A stretch of 64,000 nt of DNA, from NCBI GenBank assembly GCA_902363675.1, contig CABJAV010000011.1:30773-94772 (forward strand). The letters are read 5' to 3'. The DNA is from Lachnospiraceae bacterium. Lineage in GTDB: Bacteria > Bacillota > Clostridia > Lachnospirales > Lachnospiraceae. How positions within the stretch are numbered: the stretch's first letter is position 1; each line of letters opens with the position of its first letter. This document shows positions 26,811 to 36,663 of this stretch, piece after piece. A program made the translations under genes and the position numbers. The notes beneath the pieces were generated by a model. That model saw nothing but the letters and a program-made list of their open reading frames with translations, did no database searches and was not told where the DNA came from.

Positions 26811-27602
26811 ATGGATAAAAAAGGACATAAAGAATTACTCATTATTATGCCAGCCTACAACGAAGAAAAGAACATTGGAAAAGTACTCGAACAGTTGGAA
26901 CGGGCGGGGGTATGTGAATATGCGGATGTTCTCGTAATGAATGATGCCTCTTCGGATGCTACGAACTGGCTGGTAAAGGCACGGGGATATACGTTAGTAA
27001 CCCATGTTTTTAATCTGGGATATGGAAGCGCATTACAGCTTGGGTATAAATATGCAATCCGGCGCAAGTATCATTATGTCATTCAGATGGATGCAGATGG
27101 GCAGCATGATGTTTGCAATATTCCGGTGTTGTATAAAAAACTTAAGAAACAGGATGCAGATGGAAGATGTCCGGATATTGTGTTGGGGTCACGCTTTTTG
27201 AAAGAAAGTGAAGCTTATCCGACTTCTCATAAAAAGAAGATTGCTTATCGTCTGTTCCGGTGGATGATTCGTGTCATTGCAGGAAAAAAGATTTCTGATC
27301 CAACTACGGGATTACAGGGACTGAATCGTAAGGCGGTGCTGTATTATTCCAAATACAAACATTTTGATGATAAGTATCCGGATGCAAATATGATTGTTCA
27401 GATGCTGCTTCTGGGATTTAAAATTGAGGAAGTACCGGCGGTTATGCATCCGCGTAACAATGGAGTCAGTATGCATCACGGATTGAAACCGATTATGTAC
27501 ATGTTTCGTATGGTGTTTTCTATTTTGGCGGTTACATTTCGTATAAAGGTTTTAAAAGTAGATGCGGGAGCAGGGATGCAGGATGTTTTTGAAAAAGAGT
27601 GA
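26811..27602 (+). CDS. GT2-family glycosyltransferase
   Basis: The protein has 263 residues. GT-A features are LLIIMPAYNEEKNIGKVLEQL, the nucleotide-binding NDASSDAT and the metal-binding DADGQHD motif. SDPTTGLQGLNRKA resembles the dolichol-phosphate-mannose-synthase subgroup, which transfers sugars to lipid phosphates. There is no membrane domain beyond a hydrophobic stretch near the C-terminus (MYMFRMVFSILAVTF). The stop overlaps the following gene. Confidence 0.88.
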   Translation: MDKKGHKELLIIMPAYNEEKNIGKVLEQLERAGVCEYADVLVMNDASSDATNWLVKARGYTLVTHVFNLGYGSALQLGYKYAIRRKYHYVIQMDADGQHDVCNIPVLYKKLKKQDADGRCPDIVLGSRFLKESEAYPTSHKKKIAYRLFRWMIRVIAGKKISDPTTGLQGLNRKAVLYYSKYKHFDDKYPDANMIVQMLLLGFKIEEVPAVMHPRNNGVSMHHGLKPIMYMFRMVFSILAVTFRIKVLKVDAGAGMQDVFEKE

Positions 27603-28851
27603 ATATAAATATAAGTTGCGACCGGCTTTGAATCGGGAGAACATACAACCGCAGCCATACTACAGTCCGGGGCGTGGCTGGTATCATATATATACATTCT
27701 GTCCGGGAAAGAAAGATGTGGAACAGTTAAAATGGCTTCCGTTGGAAGAACAGGAATCACTCGTTTTGTTACGGTTGGACATCGGGCAGTTTCGGGAAAA
27801 AGAAATTGACAGGGATACATTGCTTTTTACAGAAATGATATTGAAACGGTTTCAGAATGCGAAAAAAGATATCATACTTCGTATTTGTTATGATACCAAT
27901 GGAAATGGACTGGCTTCTGAACCATCCACACTGATGCGTGTGATGGAACATATGAACCAGTTGGGACCGGTAGTTTCAACCTATGCAAAAAGCATTCTGG
28001 TGTCGCAGGGAATCTTTATCGGAAGCTGGGGGGAGATGCACTCCTCGAAGTTTATGCATCCGAAACAGATCCAGAAGCTTACAGAAACCTGGCGGCAGGC
28101 AACAAGCGGAATGATTCGTATTGCGTTGCGCAAACCGGCATTTACACGTATGCTGTATGCACCGGAAGAAAAAACGGATGTTTATGGACTTTACAATGAC
28201 GCAATGCTTGCGAATGATACCGACATGGGGACATTCGGAACTGCATCAAGAGAAGAAAGTGGCTGGACGGACGCGTGGTGCATGGAGGATGAACTGCATT
28301 ATATGCACAAGCAGATGACGCAGGTACCATTAGGTGGAGAGGTTCTGTCTCCACAAGTGGAGAGAAATATTTCTTCGGAAGTGATATCTTATCTGAGAAA
28401 AATGCAGGTTTCTTATCTGAACAGTATTTATGATCCGCGATTTCTGGATATGTGGAAAGAAATTAAGGTGGAAGATGGAGAAAGCCTGTATGATTATGTG
28501 GGAAACCATCTGGGATACTGTCTGGAAGTAAAGCGGATGGTCTGGAAGAAAAGACAACTCATGTTTGTTGTAGTAAATACGGGGTTTGCGCCATTATACG
28601 ATCGATGCAAAGCAAGAATCATTGCAAAAGGAACCGATGGGGATGTCGCGTATATGGATATTGGAATGGATTTTGGAAATATGTTGCCGGACGAACAGCG
28701 GGATGTTGTGATGGACTTTTCATGTCTGGTAAAAGATTCGGCATATGAGTTGTATTTAGAGACCAGACGAAGAAAAGACAATGCAAGAATCTGCTTTGTT
28801 GGACAGCAAAAGGACAGAGAGTTATATCTTGGCAGATTGGACGCTGTATAA
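27583..28851 (+). CDS. DUF4874/DUF4832-type protein, signal-less paralogue
   Basis: I choose ATG 27583, overlapping the preceding gene by 20 bases; an ATG at 27562 in the same frame has a poorer ribosome site. The product has 422 residues. It contains SPGRGWYHIYTF (the NPGRGFY-type motif), LVLLRLDIGQFREKEI, SQGIFIGSWGEMHSS and VNTGFAPLY followed by a beta domain, the organisation of DUF4874 (barrel) followed by DUF4832. It is a clear paralogue of the 35117-36541 product but has no signal peptide or anchor. The strand-end acidic residues (LDIGQFRE, GSWGEMH) are where a glycoside hydrolase would keep its catalytic pair; no activity is proven. Confidence 0.75.
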   Translation: MFLKKSEYKYKLRPALNRENIQPQPYYSPGRGWYHIYTFCPGKKDVEQLKWLPLEEQESLVLLRLDIGQFREKEIDRDTLLFTEMILKRFQNAKKDIILRICYDTNGNGLASEPSTLMRVMEHMNQLGPVVSTYAKSILVSQGIFIGSWGEMHSSKFMHPKQIQKLTETWRQATSGMIRIALRKPAFTRMLYAPEEKTDVYGLYNDAMLANDTDMGTFGTASREESGWTDAWCMEDELHYMHKQMTQVPLGGEVLSPQVERNISSEVISYLRKMQVSYLNSIYDPRFLDMWKEIKVEDGESLYDYVGNHLGYCLEVKRMVWKKRQLMFVVVNTGFAPLYDRCKARIIAKGTDGDVAYMDIGMDFGNMLPDEQRDVVMDFSCLVKDSAYELYLETRRRKDNARICFVGQQKDRELYLGRLDAV

Positions 28852-28867
28852 ATGGAAGTTATAGGGA

Positions 28868-29902
28868 ATGGAAAGACAGATGAAACAAAGTAATGAACCG
28901 ATTGATTTCGTGATTGCATGGGTAGATGGCAACGATCAAAAGTGGAAAAGAGAAAAAGAATGGTATGCACGGAGAGATGCAAAGCAGAGTTTATGCGATA
29001 ACCGGGAAGAACGATATCGTGATTGGGATAATTTACAGTACTGGTTTCGCGGTGTAGAGAAGAATGCACCATGGGTTCATAAAATTTATTTTGTGACCTG
29101 CGGACATTTGCCAAAGTGGCTGGATACGAGTAATCCGAAGCTTGTTATTGTCAATCACAATGAGTATATTCCCGAGCAGTATCTTCCGACTTTTAACTCG
29201 CATACCATCGAACTGAATTTTCATAGAATCCCGGGACTGTCTGAACATTTTGTGTATTTCAATGATGATGTATTTCTTCTGAAAAAGATAAAACCACAGG
29301 ATTTTTTTGTAAATGGAAAGCCGAAAGATATGCTTGCGTTGCAACCAGATGTGGCAAATACAGAGAACGACGTGATGCCGTATATCTATTTGAATAATGC
29401 GATGATGCTTGCAAAGTATTTTCGTAAGAGAGAGAATATAAGGAAACAGCCGTTGAAATACTTTCATGTGGGATATCCATTTTTATATTTCTGCTATAAT
29501 TTTCTGGAACTTGCATTTCCATTGTTTACCGGATTTTATACTGTACATGGCCCATCTCCGTTGTGCAAAAGCACTTACGAAACAGTATGGGAGAAAGAAC
29601 CAGAACTGTTGGAAGAGACCTGCCAGCACAAGTTCCGGAGCCGGGAGGATGTAAACCAGTATATTTTGCGGGAATGGCAGAAGCTTACAGGCAATTTTGT
29701 CCCAACAAATATTGAAAAGTATTGCAGATATTTCAATGTTGATAATCAGAATATTCGATTGACAAAATGTATACAAAAGAAGAAATGCAAAGCAGTATGC
29801 ATCAATGACAGCAATCAAAAGATCGATTTTGACAGAGCCAGAGAACAGCTACAGAAGGCATTTGAAAACATATTCCCGGAAAAATCATCATTTGAAAAAT
29901 AA
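28868..29902 (+). CDS. Stealth-family hexose-1-phosphate transferase
   Basis: The protein has 344 residues. Conserved region 1 is PIDFVIAWVDGNDQKW. Region 2 spans DNLQYWFRGVEKNAPWVHKIYFV through LPTFNSHTIELNFHRIPGL and HFVYFNDDVFLL. Regions 3 and 4 are recognisable in VHGPSPLCKSTYE and LREWQKLTG. Stealth proteins move hexose-1-phosphate groups to make phosphodiester-linked capsules or wall polymers. Its presence indicates that the cluster makes, besides a Pel-like chain, a phosphate-linked glycan or decoration. A second in-frame ATG at 28880 is possible. Confidence 0.88.
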   Translation: MERQMKQSNEPIDFVIAWVDGNDQKWKREKEWYARRDAKQSLCDNREERYRDWDNLQYWFRGVEKNAPWVHKIYFVTCGHLPKWLDTSNPKLVIVNHNEYIPEQYLPTFNSHTIELNFHRIPGLSEHFVYFNDDVFLLKKIKPQDFFVNGKPKDMLALQPDVANTENDVMPYIYLNNAMMLAKYFRKRENIRKQPLKYFHVGYPFLYFCYNFLELAFPLFTGFYTVHGPSPLCKSTYETVWEKEPELLEETCQHKFRSREDVNQYILREWQKLTGNFVPTNIEKYCRYFNVDNQNIRLTKCIQKKKCKAVCINDSNQKIDFDRAREQLQKAFENIFPEKSSFEK

Positions 29903-29926
29903 AAAGATGGAAAGGAGTGTATCATC

Positions 29927-31480
29927 GTGGGGGAAAAAAGCAGAACAGAATATTCCGCAATAAATACTACGGTTGCACTTATTTCCAGAATCATTGCAAT
30001 TCTCATGGGGTTTGTTACCCGTGTGGTATTCACACATGTTCTTAACGAAAATTATGTGGGAATTAACGGGTTATTCACTGACATTTTAAATGTATTGTCA
30101 TTAACCGAACTAGGAGTAGGGACTGCAATTACCTATGCATTGTATCGGCCAATTGCACAAAAAGATATAAAGCAGCAGCAGCAGTTGATGCGGATGTATC
30201 AGAATTTTTATAGAGCAACTGCACTGTGTGTTACGGTAGTTGGACTTGCTTTGATTCCGTTTATGGATGTTCTGATGAAGAATCGTCCGGATGTGGACCA
30301 TTTAATACTGATCTATCTTCTTTATCTTGCAAATTCGGTGTTGTCTTATTTATTGGTATATAAAAGAACATTGATTGATGCGCATCAAATGAACTATATT
30401 GTATTGGTTTACCAGACAATTTTTTTGCTGATACAGGATGTGTGCCAGATCATTGTTCTTTTGGTTACCCGTAACTTCATACTCTTTTTAAGTATCTATA
30501 TTATCTGCACAGTTTTATCGAATATTGCAATTTCATGGAAAGCGGATAAACTGTTCCCATATCTGAAGGAACTTTGCCATGAAAAAATGGGTAGGGAAGA
30601 AAAAAAGAGCATTTATCGCAATATCCGGGCAATGATGATGCACAAGATTGGCAATGTGATTGTGAACAACACAGACAATTTGTTGATATCTTCCTTTGTC
30701 GGAGTTGTAAGCGTGGGTATCTATTCGAATTATTATTTGGTTATAGGTTCTGTGCGCCAGGTGTTGGATCAAATTTTTCAGGGCATTACGGCAAGTGTTG
30801 GAAATCTGGGAGCAACGGAAGATTCGGATGCTATAAAAAATGTATTTGATATTGCGTTTTTTATCGGTCAGTGGTTATATGGATTTACAGCAATCTGTTT
30901 GTTTGAACTTTTAAATCCATTTATAGAAATTGCATTTGGGAAAAATTATTTGTTTACAAAAGAAATTGTTTTGATTCTTTGCATTAATTTTTTTATTAAC
31001 GGGACGCGAAAGGCAGCATTGACTTTTAGGGATTCCATGGGATTATTCTGGTTTGACCGTTATAAAGCAATTGTGGAGGCAGTTTTAAATCTGGTTATTT
31101 CTCTTGTTCTTGTATCGAAATTTGGCACGTTCGGCGTTTTCGCCGGCACTTTTTTAAGTACGATGCTGACATCTGTGTGGGTAGAACCTTATGTTTTATA
31201 CCGACATCGACTGAATCGTTCGCCGTTAGGTTTTTATCTGCAGTATTTTATTTATGCGTTGGGAATTGGTCTGGTATGGCTGATAACAGATGGAATCTGT
31301 AGAATAGTGCCGGGAAATGTTATTGTGCAGTTTGTTGCAAGATTGGGGATTTGTATTTTTATTCCAAATGTATTACTTTTACTGCTTTACTTTCGCAAAA
31401 AGGAATTTCAAAAAGTAATTGGGATTGCACAGAGAATCATAAAAAATAGGAGACAGGTTCATGGAACAACTGTTGAATAG
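29927..31480 (+). CDS. Polysaccharide flippase, Wzx/PST type
   Basis: The protein has 517 residues, starting with GTG 10 bases after AAAGGAG. It has about 12-14 hydrophobic helices. NTTVALISRIIAILMGFVTRVVF and ENYVGINGLFTDILNVLSLTELG are typical of lipopolysaccharide-biosynthesis flippases in Firmicutes. It would flip a lipid-linked oligosaccharide. It is the second transporter of the cluster beside PelG, which implies two export routes. The stop overlaps the next gene by 20 bases. Confidence 0.88.
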   Translation: MGEKSRTEYSAINTTVALISRIIAILMGFVTRVVFTHVLNENYVGINGLFTDILNVLSLTELGVGTAITYALYRPIAQKDIKQQQQLMRMYQNFYRATALCVTVVGLALIPFMDVLMKNRPDVDHLILIYLLYLANSVLSYLLVYKRTLIDAHQMNYIVLVYQTIFLLIQDVCQIIVLLVTRNFILFLSIYIICTVLSNIAISWKADKLFPYLKELCHEKMGREEKKSIYRNIRAMMMHKIGNVIVNNTDNLLISSFVGVVSVGIYSNYYLVIGSVRQVLDQIFQGITASVGNLGATEDSDAIKNVFDIAFFIGQWLYGFTAICLFELLNPFIEIAFGKNYLFTKEIVLILCINFFINGTRKAALTFRDSMGLFWFDRYKAIVEAVLNLVISLVLVSKFGTFGVFAGTFLSTMLTSVWVEPYVLYRHRLNRSPLGFYLQYFIYALGIGLVWLITDGICRIVPGNVIVQFVARLGICIFIPNVLLLLLYFRKKEFQKVIGIAQRIIKNRRQVHGTTVE

Positions 31481-32657
31481 CGAAGAAACAGAATTATGTA
31501 AAATATTATCTCTTGCGCTTCATGGTAAAAAAAGTTTTGATACTGATAGAAAAATTGACTGGAATGCATTGATTCAAATGGCGGAAAAGCATAAGGTATT
31601 GCCTTTTTTATTTGATATTTTACAGGGGGCAGATCTTCCACAGGAACAACAAAAGATTCTGCAGAAAAAGGGACAGCAGACTGTACAGCAAAGTTACCGG
31701 TTACTTTTCCTAAGTAAATCTATTATTGAGGAACTGAAGGAATACGGAATTGATGCAATTCTTTTAAAAGGAAGCGGCGTAGCTGCTTTATATCCGGTTC
31801 CGGAATATCGGAAATCGGGTGATATTGATATTCTTATGAAAAATAAGGAAGAGGCGGAGCGTGCCTGTAAAATTCTTGAAAAGAGAGGATTTTGCAAAAA
31901 AGAGTATCAGGCAGCGCATCATCATATTGCGTGTAGTGGTGTTGATGGAATTGAAATGGAGCTTCATGTCACATTGGCGGAACCATTTGACAGCGAGAAG
32001 ACAAATACCTATTTAAAACAGTGCCAGGCGTCTTTTTTTGAACATCGGAAATCGCAGGATGTCATGGGAGTTACATTTGAACTGGCGGCAGATGCATATC
32101 AGGCATTTTATTTACTGCTTCATATGTTACAGCATTTTTTACGTGCCGGATTCGGATTAAAATTATTATGTGACTGGGTGGTTTTCTGGGAAAAGCCGGT
32201 GCGTAAAGAGGAAAAAGATACCTTTATACAGCTTCTGGAAGGAAGTGGGCTGATTGGATTTGCTTCCATAATTACCGCTGTGTGTGTGAAATATTTACAA
32301 CTCGACAGAGAAAAGGTTGCATTTCTTTTAGACAGGGAATCTTTTGATAAAAAAACAGTGTCTTCTTTTATGAAAGAAATATTTGAAGCTGAAGAGTTTG
32401 GACATTCCGATACAGACCGTATGGTTGTGCTTCGAGGAACGAAACTGACAGATTATATAAGGGAGTTTCATCATCAGATGAAACTGACATATCCGAAAGC
32501 CGGTCGGTGTGTAATTTTGTATCCGGTATTATGGATTATGACATTATGTGGTTTTTTATACCGTAATCGAAAAGTCCGTGGAACATCCGGTCGGGCGATT
32601 ATGAAGAAAGCGCATAAGCGCAGTAAATTGATGGAACAGATTCACCTGTTTCGATAA
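31461..32657 (+). CDS. Nucleotidyltransferase-fold protein (NTP_transf_5)
   Basis: The protein has 398 residues. LLKGSGVAALYPVPEYRKSGDIDILMK contains the LKG and GDIDIL motifs of the uncharacterised nucleotidyltransferase family PF14907; the two Asp residues of GDIDI would bind metal. An N-terminal helical region and a C-terminal half with HMLQHFLRAGFGLKLLCDW follow the family pattern. Such genes are frequent in polysaccharide and peptide-natural-product clusters without a known reaction. It is translationally coupled to the flippase gene. Confidence 0.8.
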   Translation: MEQLLNSEETELCKILSLALHGKKSFDTDRKIDWNALIQMAEKHKVLPFLFDILQGADLPQEQQKILQKKGQQTVQQSYRLLFLSKSIIEELKEYGIDAILLKGSGVAALYPVPEYRKSGDIDILMKNKEEAERACKILEKRGFCKKEYQAAHHHIACSGVDGIEMELHVTLAEPFDSEKTNTYLKQCQASFFEHRKSQDVMGVTFELAADAYQAFYLLLHMLQHFLRAGFGLKLLCDWVVFWEKPVRKEEKDTFIQLLEGSGLIGFASIITAVCVKYLQLDREKVAFLLDRESFDKKTVSSFMKEIFEAEEFGHSDTDRMVVLRGTKLTDYIREFHHQMKLTYPKAGRCVILYPVLWIMTLCGFLYRNRKVRGTSGRAIMKKAHKRSKLMEQIHLFR

Positions 32658-32721
32658 TGTGCTGGGAGAGGTCCAGAATATTTCATAGTAAAGAAATCCA
32701 CAAGGAAAGGAGAAAAACCAA

Positions 32722-35127
32722 ATGAATACAGCATATTGGGCTGGAGAGTTTGCGAAAGTATTATTGGCATATGTTGTTTTGATGTATGTATGGCCATCGG
32801 TATTATTTCGCAAACATTTGAAAGAAAAAAGTCGTACATATCGTTTTGCTTTTTGCTCTACGGTTTCCATTATGCTCATCAGCACTTGTGTATTGGGATT
32901 AGGTGTATTTCATATATTGCATAAGTGGCTTGTTTGTTTTTTGTTCTATGGCAGTGTCTTAATCTCCTTGTTATGGGGGAAAAAGTGGAGTGATACCGGA
33001 CTTGTCCATCTGCATCAATTATTAATTGGAACAAGGGGATGGAAATTATATACTTTACGTGCAATGCAAAAAGCGGGACATTGCATAAAAAAATTTTTTA
33101 AGATGGCATCCAAAAAGCTGAAAGGACACAAAATAGAATATTTTGTACTTTTGTGTATTCTGGTATTTGGCATGATATATTTTTCATACGGTGCTTTTAT
33201 GGATCATTCGTATGGAGTTGGTGATATGTATACACATCATGCATGGATATATGGTCTGATAGAAGGAAAAGCATTCTCTGCAGGAATTTATCCGGAGGCA
33301 ATGCATTGTTTTATTTATGCAATGCATGTGTTGTTCGGTATCCGGGTATACAGCTGTCTGCTTTTTTTGGCAGGAATTCATATAACAACATTTTTGCTGG
33401 CAATTTATTGCCTGTTCAAGGAGTTTATGAAGTCGCGTTATACAGTTTTATTGATACTTGCTGCTTTTCTGACCATTGATCTGGTGTGCGTTGACGAAGT
33501 GTTCAGTATGTCAAGATTACAGTGGACGTTACCGCAGGAGTTTGGTTTATATACGCAGTTTTTATGCGCGTTATTTTTGATAAGGTATCTGCGTGGTGAG
33601 CGTGAGCAGCGGAAAGAAAACGGAAAGCGCAAGTGGATTGTCTGGGATGGGGATCTGTTTTTGTTTATGATGGCATTGGCAACATCGTTTGCAATCCACT
33701 TTTATGTAACAATTATGGCATTTTTTCTGTGTGCGTCATTTGTTGTGTTCGGAATCCATCGATTATTTAAAAGGGGCAATTTACGTTCGCTGATTGCTGC
33801 GGCTGTCATTGGAGTTATTATTCCGGCGGTGCCGATGGGAGTGGCTTATGCTACGGGCACACCGTTTCAGGGATCGATTGACTGGGCATTAAATGTCATA
33901 AGCGGTGATGATACGGGAGAAGGAAGAACCCAGCAGGCGCAGGAATTGCTTAATCAGGAAGAGACAACTCAGCAAAGCAGTGAGATTTCAGATAATAATG
34001 AGATAAATGATGTACAATCTACGCAAGTGTCAACGGAAAACAGTAACGTACAACAACCAACAACAGAACCTTCCATGATACAGAAAATAAAAGGGTATGG
34101 GGAGAGAGCCTGGGAAAAAATTGTTCGCTATGCACAGGGAACCTATACATATGGATATGCGATACTGTATGGAGAAGAACGTGCGGCATGGATAATAAAA
34201 TTTACGGCATTGGCATTGATTTTGGGAGGAATCAGTTGGATTGTTACACTGATTGTCCGACGAAAACTTCCATTTGAAAGTTATTTTGGAATTGTATTAT
34301 CGTCTGTCGTATTTATGATTTTGTATGCAGCACCATTTCTGGGACTGCCGGAAATTATCGCAGGAGCAAGACTTTGTTCGACAGAACAGCTTTTGATATT
34401 AGCAACGATGACTATACCTGTGGATGCATTGTTTTTCCTTATTGGGCAAACAATATTGCGCATTACATTGCCAATCTTAAGTTTGCTTTGTACAGCCGGA
34501 ATTTATGTTGCGACCAATTATTTTGGGGTATACCACGGATATTTGTATTATGAATTGACAAGGTACAATTCCGTAGTAGACGTTACCAATAATATAACAA
34601 CAAATTTCCCGAACAACAGTTATACAATTATTTCTACAACCGATGAACTGCATCAGGTTGTAGAATATGGACGGCATGAAGAGATGCTGAACTTTTTGCG
34701 CAAATTAAACAGCAGTGATTACACGCTGCCGACGCAGTATCTGTTCTTCTATGTGGAAAAGAAACCGATTCAGTATGCACAAAGTCATTTCTTCACCGGA
34801 CCGGATTGGCTTGCTGCTGAAAAATACTCACAATACTATCAGGAGATTTATACAAGCGAAGGCGATAATATTAAAAAAGCAGGAATCTCCAAGACGCTGG
34901 CGAATTCTGCTATGCTTATTTTTTCGAAGGAATCACAGTCATATTCGGATTTGACGAGCAGATCGATTCTGGAGTCAAAAATGTATTACTGGTGTCGGAA
35001 TTTTTCAGAAAGTTATCCAAATGATGTGAACGTATATTATGAAGATGATAACTTTATCTGTTATATGGTTCATCAAAATCCATATAGATTATATTTCTTA
35101 AGAAATGAGGGAGCATATGAAAACTAG
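32722..35127 (+). CDS. Large polytopic membrane protein, putative polymer assembly component
   Basis: The protein has 801 residues. There are two N-terminal helices, a basic loop, then eight to ten helices to about residue 385. An outside or cytosolic polar insertion follows, rich in Gln, Ser, Thr and Asn (about 400-450: QQAQELLNQEETTQQSSEIS). More helices lie up to residue 610, and the protein ends in a soluble region of about 190 residues. The topology resembles GT-C glycosyltransferases or O-antigen polymerase-like proteins, but I see no defining motif. The next gene overlaps its 3' end. A polymerase or ligase role is inferred only from position. Confidence 0.7.
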   Translation: MNTAYWAGEFAKVLLAYVVLMYVWPSVLFRKHLKEKSRTYRFAFCSTVSIMLISTCVLGLGVFHILHKWLVCFLFYGSVLISLLWGKKWSDTGLVHLHQLLIGTRGWKLYTLRAMQKAGHCIKKFFKMASKKLKGHKIEYFVLLCILVFGMIYFSYGAFMDHSYGVGDMYTHHAWIYGLIEGKAFSAGIYPEAMHCFIYAMHVLFGIRVYSCLLFLAGIHITTFLLAIYCLFKEFMKSRYTVLLILAAFLTIDLVCVDEVFSMSRLQWTLPQEFGLYTQFLCALFLIRYLRGEREQRKENGKRKWIVWDGDLFLFMMALATSFAIHFYVTIMAFFLCASFVVFGIHRLFKRGNLRSLIAAAVIGVIIPAVPMGVAYATGTPFQGSIDWALNVISGDDTGEGRTQQAQELLNQEETTQQSSEISDNNEINDVQSTQVSTENSNVQQPTTEPSMIQKIKGYGERAWEKIVRYAQGTYTYGYAILYGEERAAWIIKFTALALILGGISWIVTLIVRRKLPFESYFGIVLSSVVFMILYAAPFLGLPEIIAGARLCSTEQLLILATMTIPVDALFFLIGQTILRITLPILSLLCTAGIYVATNYFGVYHGYLYYELTRYNSVVDVTNNITTNFPNNSYTIISTTDELHQVVEYGRHEEMLNFLRKLNSSDYTLPTQYLFFYVEKKPIQYAQSHFFTGPDWLAAEKYSQYYQEIYTSEGDNIKKAGISKTLANSAMLIFSKESQSYSDLTSRSILESKMYYWCRNFSESYPNDVNVYYEDDNFICYMVHQNPYRLYFLRNEGAYEN

Positions 35128-36541
35128 ATATAAGATATGTGGCTGCGTGATCGCATTAGTTTTGCTGATGACAGGAAGTGCCGGTGGATATTTTCACTTT
35201 CACTGGAATGTTTCTGCAACAGCAGAAAAATTTACTGAGTCATCCATTGAATTGCAGAATCCCAACAGAGGTTTTTATTATATTTATGGATTTTGGATTA
35301 AGGACGAAAGTGTAGATTATACCACATTGGTAAAACAGAAATTTGCAAATGATACAGATACCACTTTGGCTCTGATCGAGATAAATTTGCAGGAATATCG
35401 AAATGGTAAAATTTCGGATGCGGGATTACAAAATATAAAGAAATTATTTGATGCTTTGCGACAGGAGAACAAGACCTATCTGGTGCGTTTCCTGTATGAT
35501 TGGGATGGTAAAAATCAATTGTATGAGCCGGACAGCATTGATATTATCTTAAATCATATGAAGCAGGTAAAATCCGTGTTGCGGGAAAATGCAGATATTA
35601 TTTTTTCATTACAGGGATTGTTTGTCGGCAATTGGGGCGAAATGAATGGGACGAAGTATGTAGATCAGAAATCACTTCGGACACTTGCAAAACAATATCT
35701 GGATGTCAGCCACAAGACAACGTATCTTTCTGTGCGGATGCCTGCACAATGGCGGATAATTACGAAGACAGGAAGTGTGAAGAAATTAAAGAAAAGTTCT
35801 TCACAATATTATGGAAGATTGGGCTTGTTCAATGATGGAATGCTTGGAAATAAAGGCGATTATGGCACCTATGGCAGTAAAAGCGCATATGATGCAGGAA
35901 TATACAGCGCATGGTGTCGGAGTGAAGAACTTCAATTTCAGGATGCTCTGTGCAGGACAGTTCCAAACGGAGGAGAGGTCATTGTGGATAATGAATACAA
36001 TGATTTCGACAACGCACTTACAGATTTAAAGACGATGCATGTGACTTATCTGAATCGGGATTATGATGCGAATGTGTTGAACAAATGGGCAAATACGAAA
36101 GTGGCAACCGGAGACTGTTACGATGGTATGGATGGTCTGTCCTATATAGAACGCCATATGGGATATCGGCTGTTGATTAAAAAGGTGAAGATGAAACAGG
36201 ATTTCTGGAAAGACACATTGCAGGTATCAGTTACCATGCAGAATGTGGGATTTGCACCAATCTATAAGCCGTGTGAAGCAAATCTCACTTTTTATGGGGA
36301 AGACGGACAGAAGTATAAGGTGAAGTTGAAACAGACGCTGTCGAAACTGTCTGGCGGAAATGATGTGGCAAAGAAACAGATACTGACTGCAACCATTCCG
36401 TTGGACAAATTTGAAGGAGGCAGCAGTGCGGCATATTTCTCTTTGACGGATTCGACATCCGGTTTGCCGATTTTGCTGGCAAATGAGCAGACTTATGAAG
36501 ATAAAGGGTATGAAATCGGTCAGGTAGTTGTGGAAAAATAG
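35117..36541 (+). CDS. DUF4874/DUF4832-type protein, membrane-anchored paralogue
   Basis: I choose ATG 35117, placed 6 bases after GAGG, over ATG 35105. The product has 474 residues with an N-terminal helix (ICGCVIALVLLMTGSAGGYF) that anchors or exports it. The rest matches the 27583-28851 product along its length: NPNRGFYYIYGF, LALIEINLQEYRNGKI, LQGLFVGNWGEMNGT, LFNDGMLGNKGDYGTYG, VTYLNRDYD and MQNVGFAPIY. It is the last gene of the exopolysaccharide cluster. An extracellular glycan-acting role, perhaps standing in for the PelA hydrolase domain absent here, is an inference. Confidence 0.75.
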   Translation: MKTRYKICGCVIALVLLMTGSAGGYFHFHWNVSATAEKFTESSIELQNPNRGFYYIYGFWIKDESVDYTTLVKQKFANDTDTTLALIEINLQEYRNGKISDAGLQNIKKLFDALRQENKTYLVRFLYDWDGKNQLYEPDSIDIILNHMKQVKSVLRENADIIFSLQGLFVGNWGEMNGTKYVDQKSLRTLAKQYLDVSHKTTYLSVRMPAQWRIITKTGSVKKLKKSSSQYYGRLGLFNDGMLGNKGDYGTYGSKSAYDAGIYSAWCRSEELQFQDALCRTVPNGGEVIVDNEYNDFDNALTDLKTMHVTYLNRDYDANVLNKWANTKVATGDCYDGMDGLSYIERHMGYRLLIKKVKMKQDFWKDTLQVSVTMQNVGFAPIYKPCEANLTFYGEDGQKYKVKLKQTLSKLSGGNDVAKKQILTATIPLDKFEGGSSAAYFSLTDSTSGLPILLANEQTYEDKGYEIGQVVVEK

Positions 36542-36578
36542 AAGGATTTCTTGAAGTAAGTGGATATTTATGCTACTT

Positions 36579-36604
36579 TAAAAGATAGGGAAATAGTCCT
36601 ATAA
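36579..36604 (+). promoter_or_regulatory. Possible sigma-D (FliA-type) promoter of the chemotaxis receptor gene
   Basis: TAAA (36579-36582) and TCCTATAA (36597-36604) resemble TAAA and GCCGATAA with a 14-base gap, one shorter than usual. A chemotaxis gene is the expected kind of target. Confidence 0.45.
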
Positions 36605-36663
36605 GTGGATAGAATTTTTAGAGAGGGGAATTATGAAGATGGAAAAGCAATCCGGAACACGGA

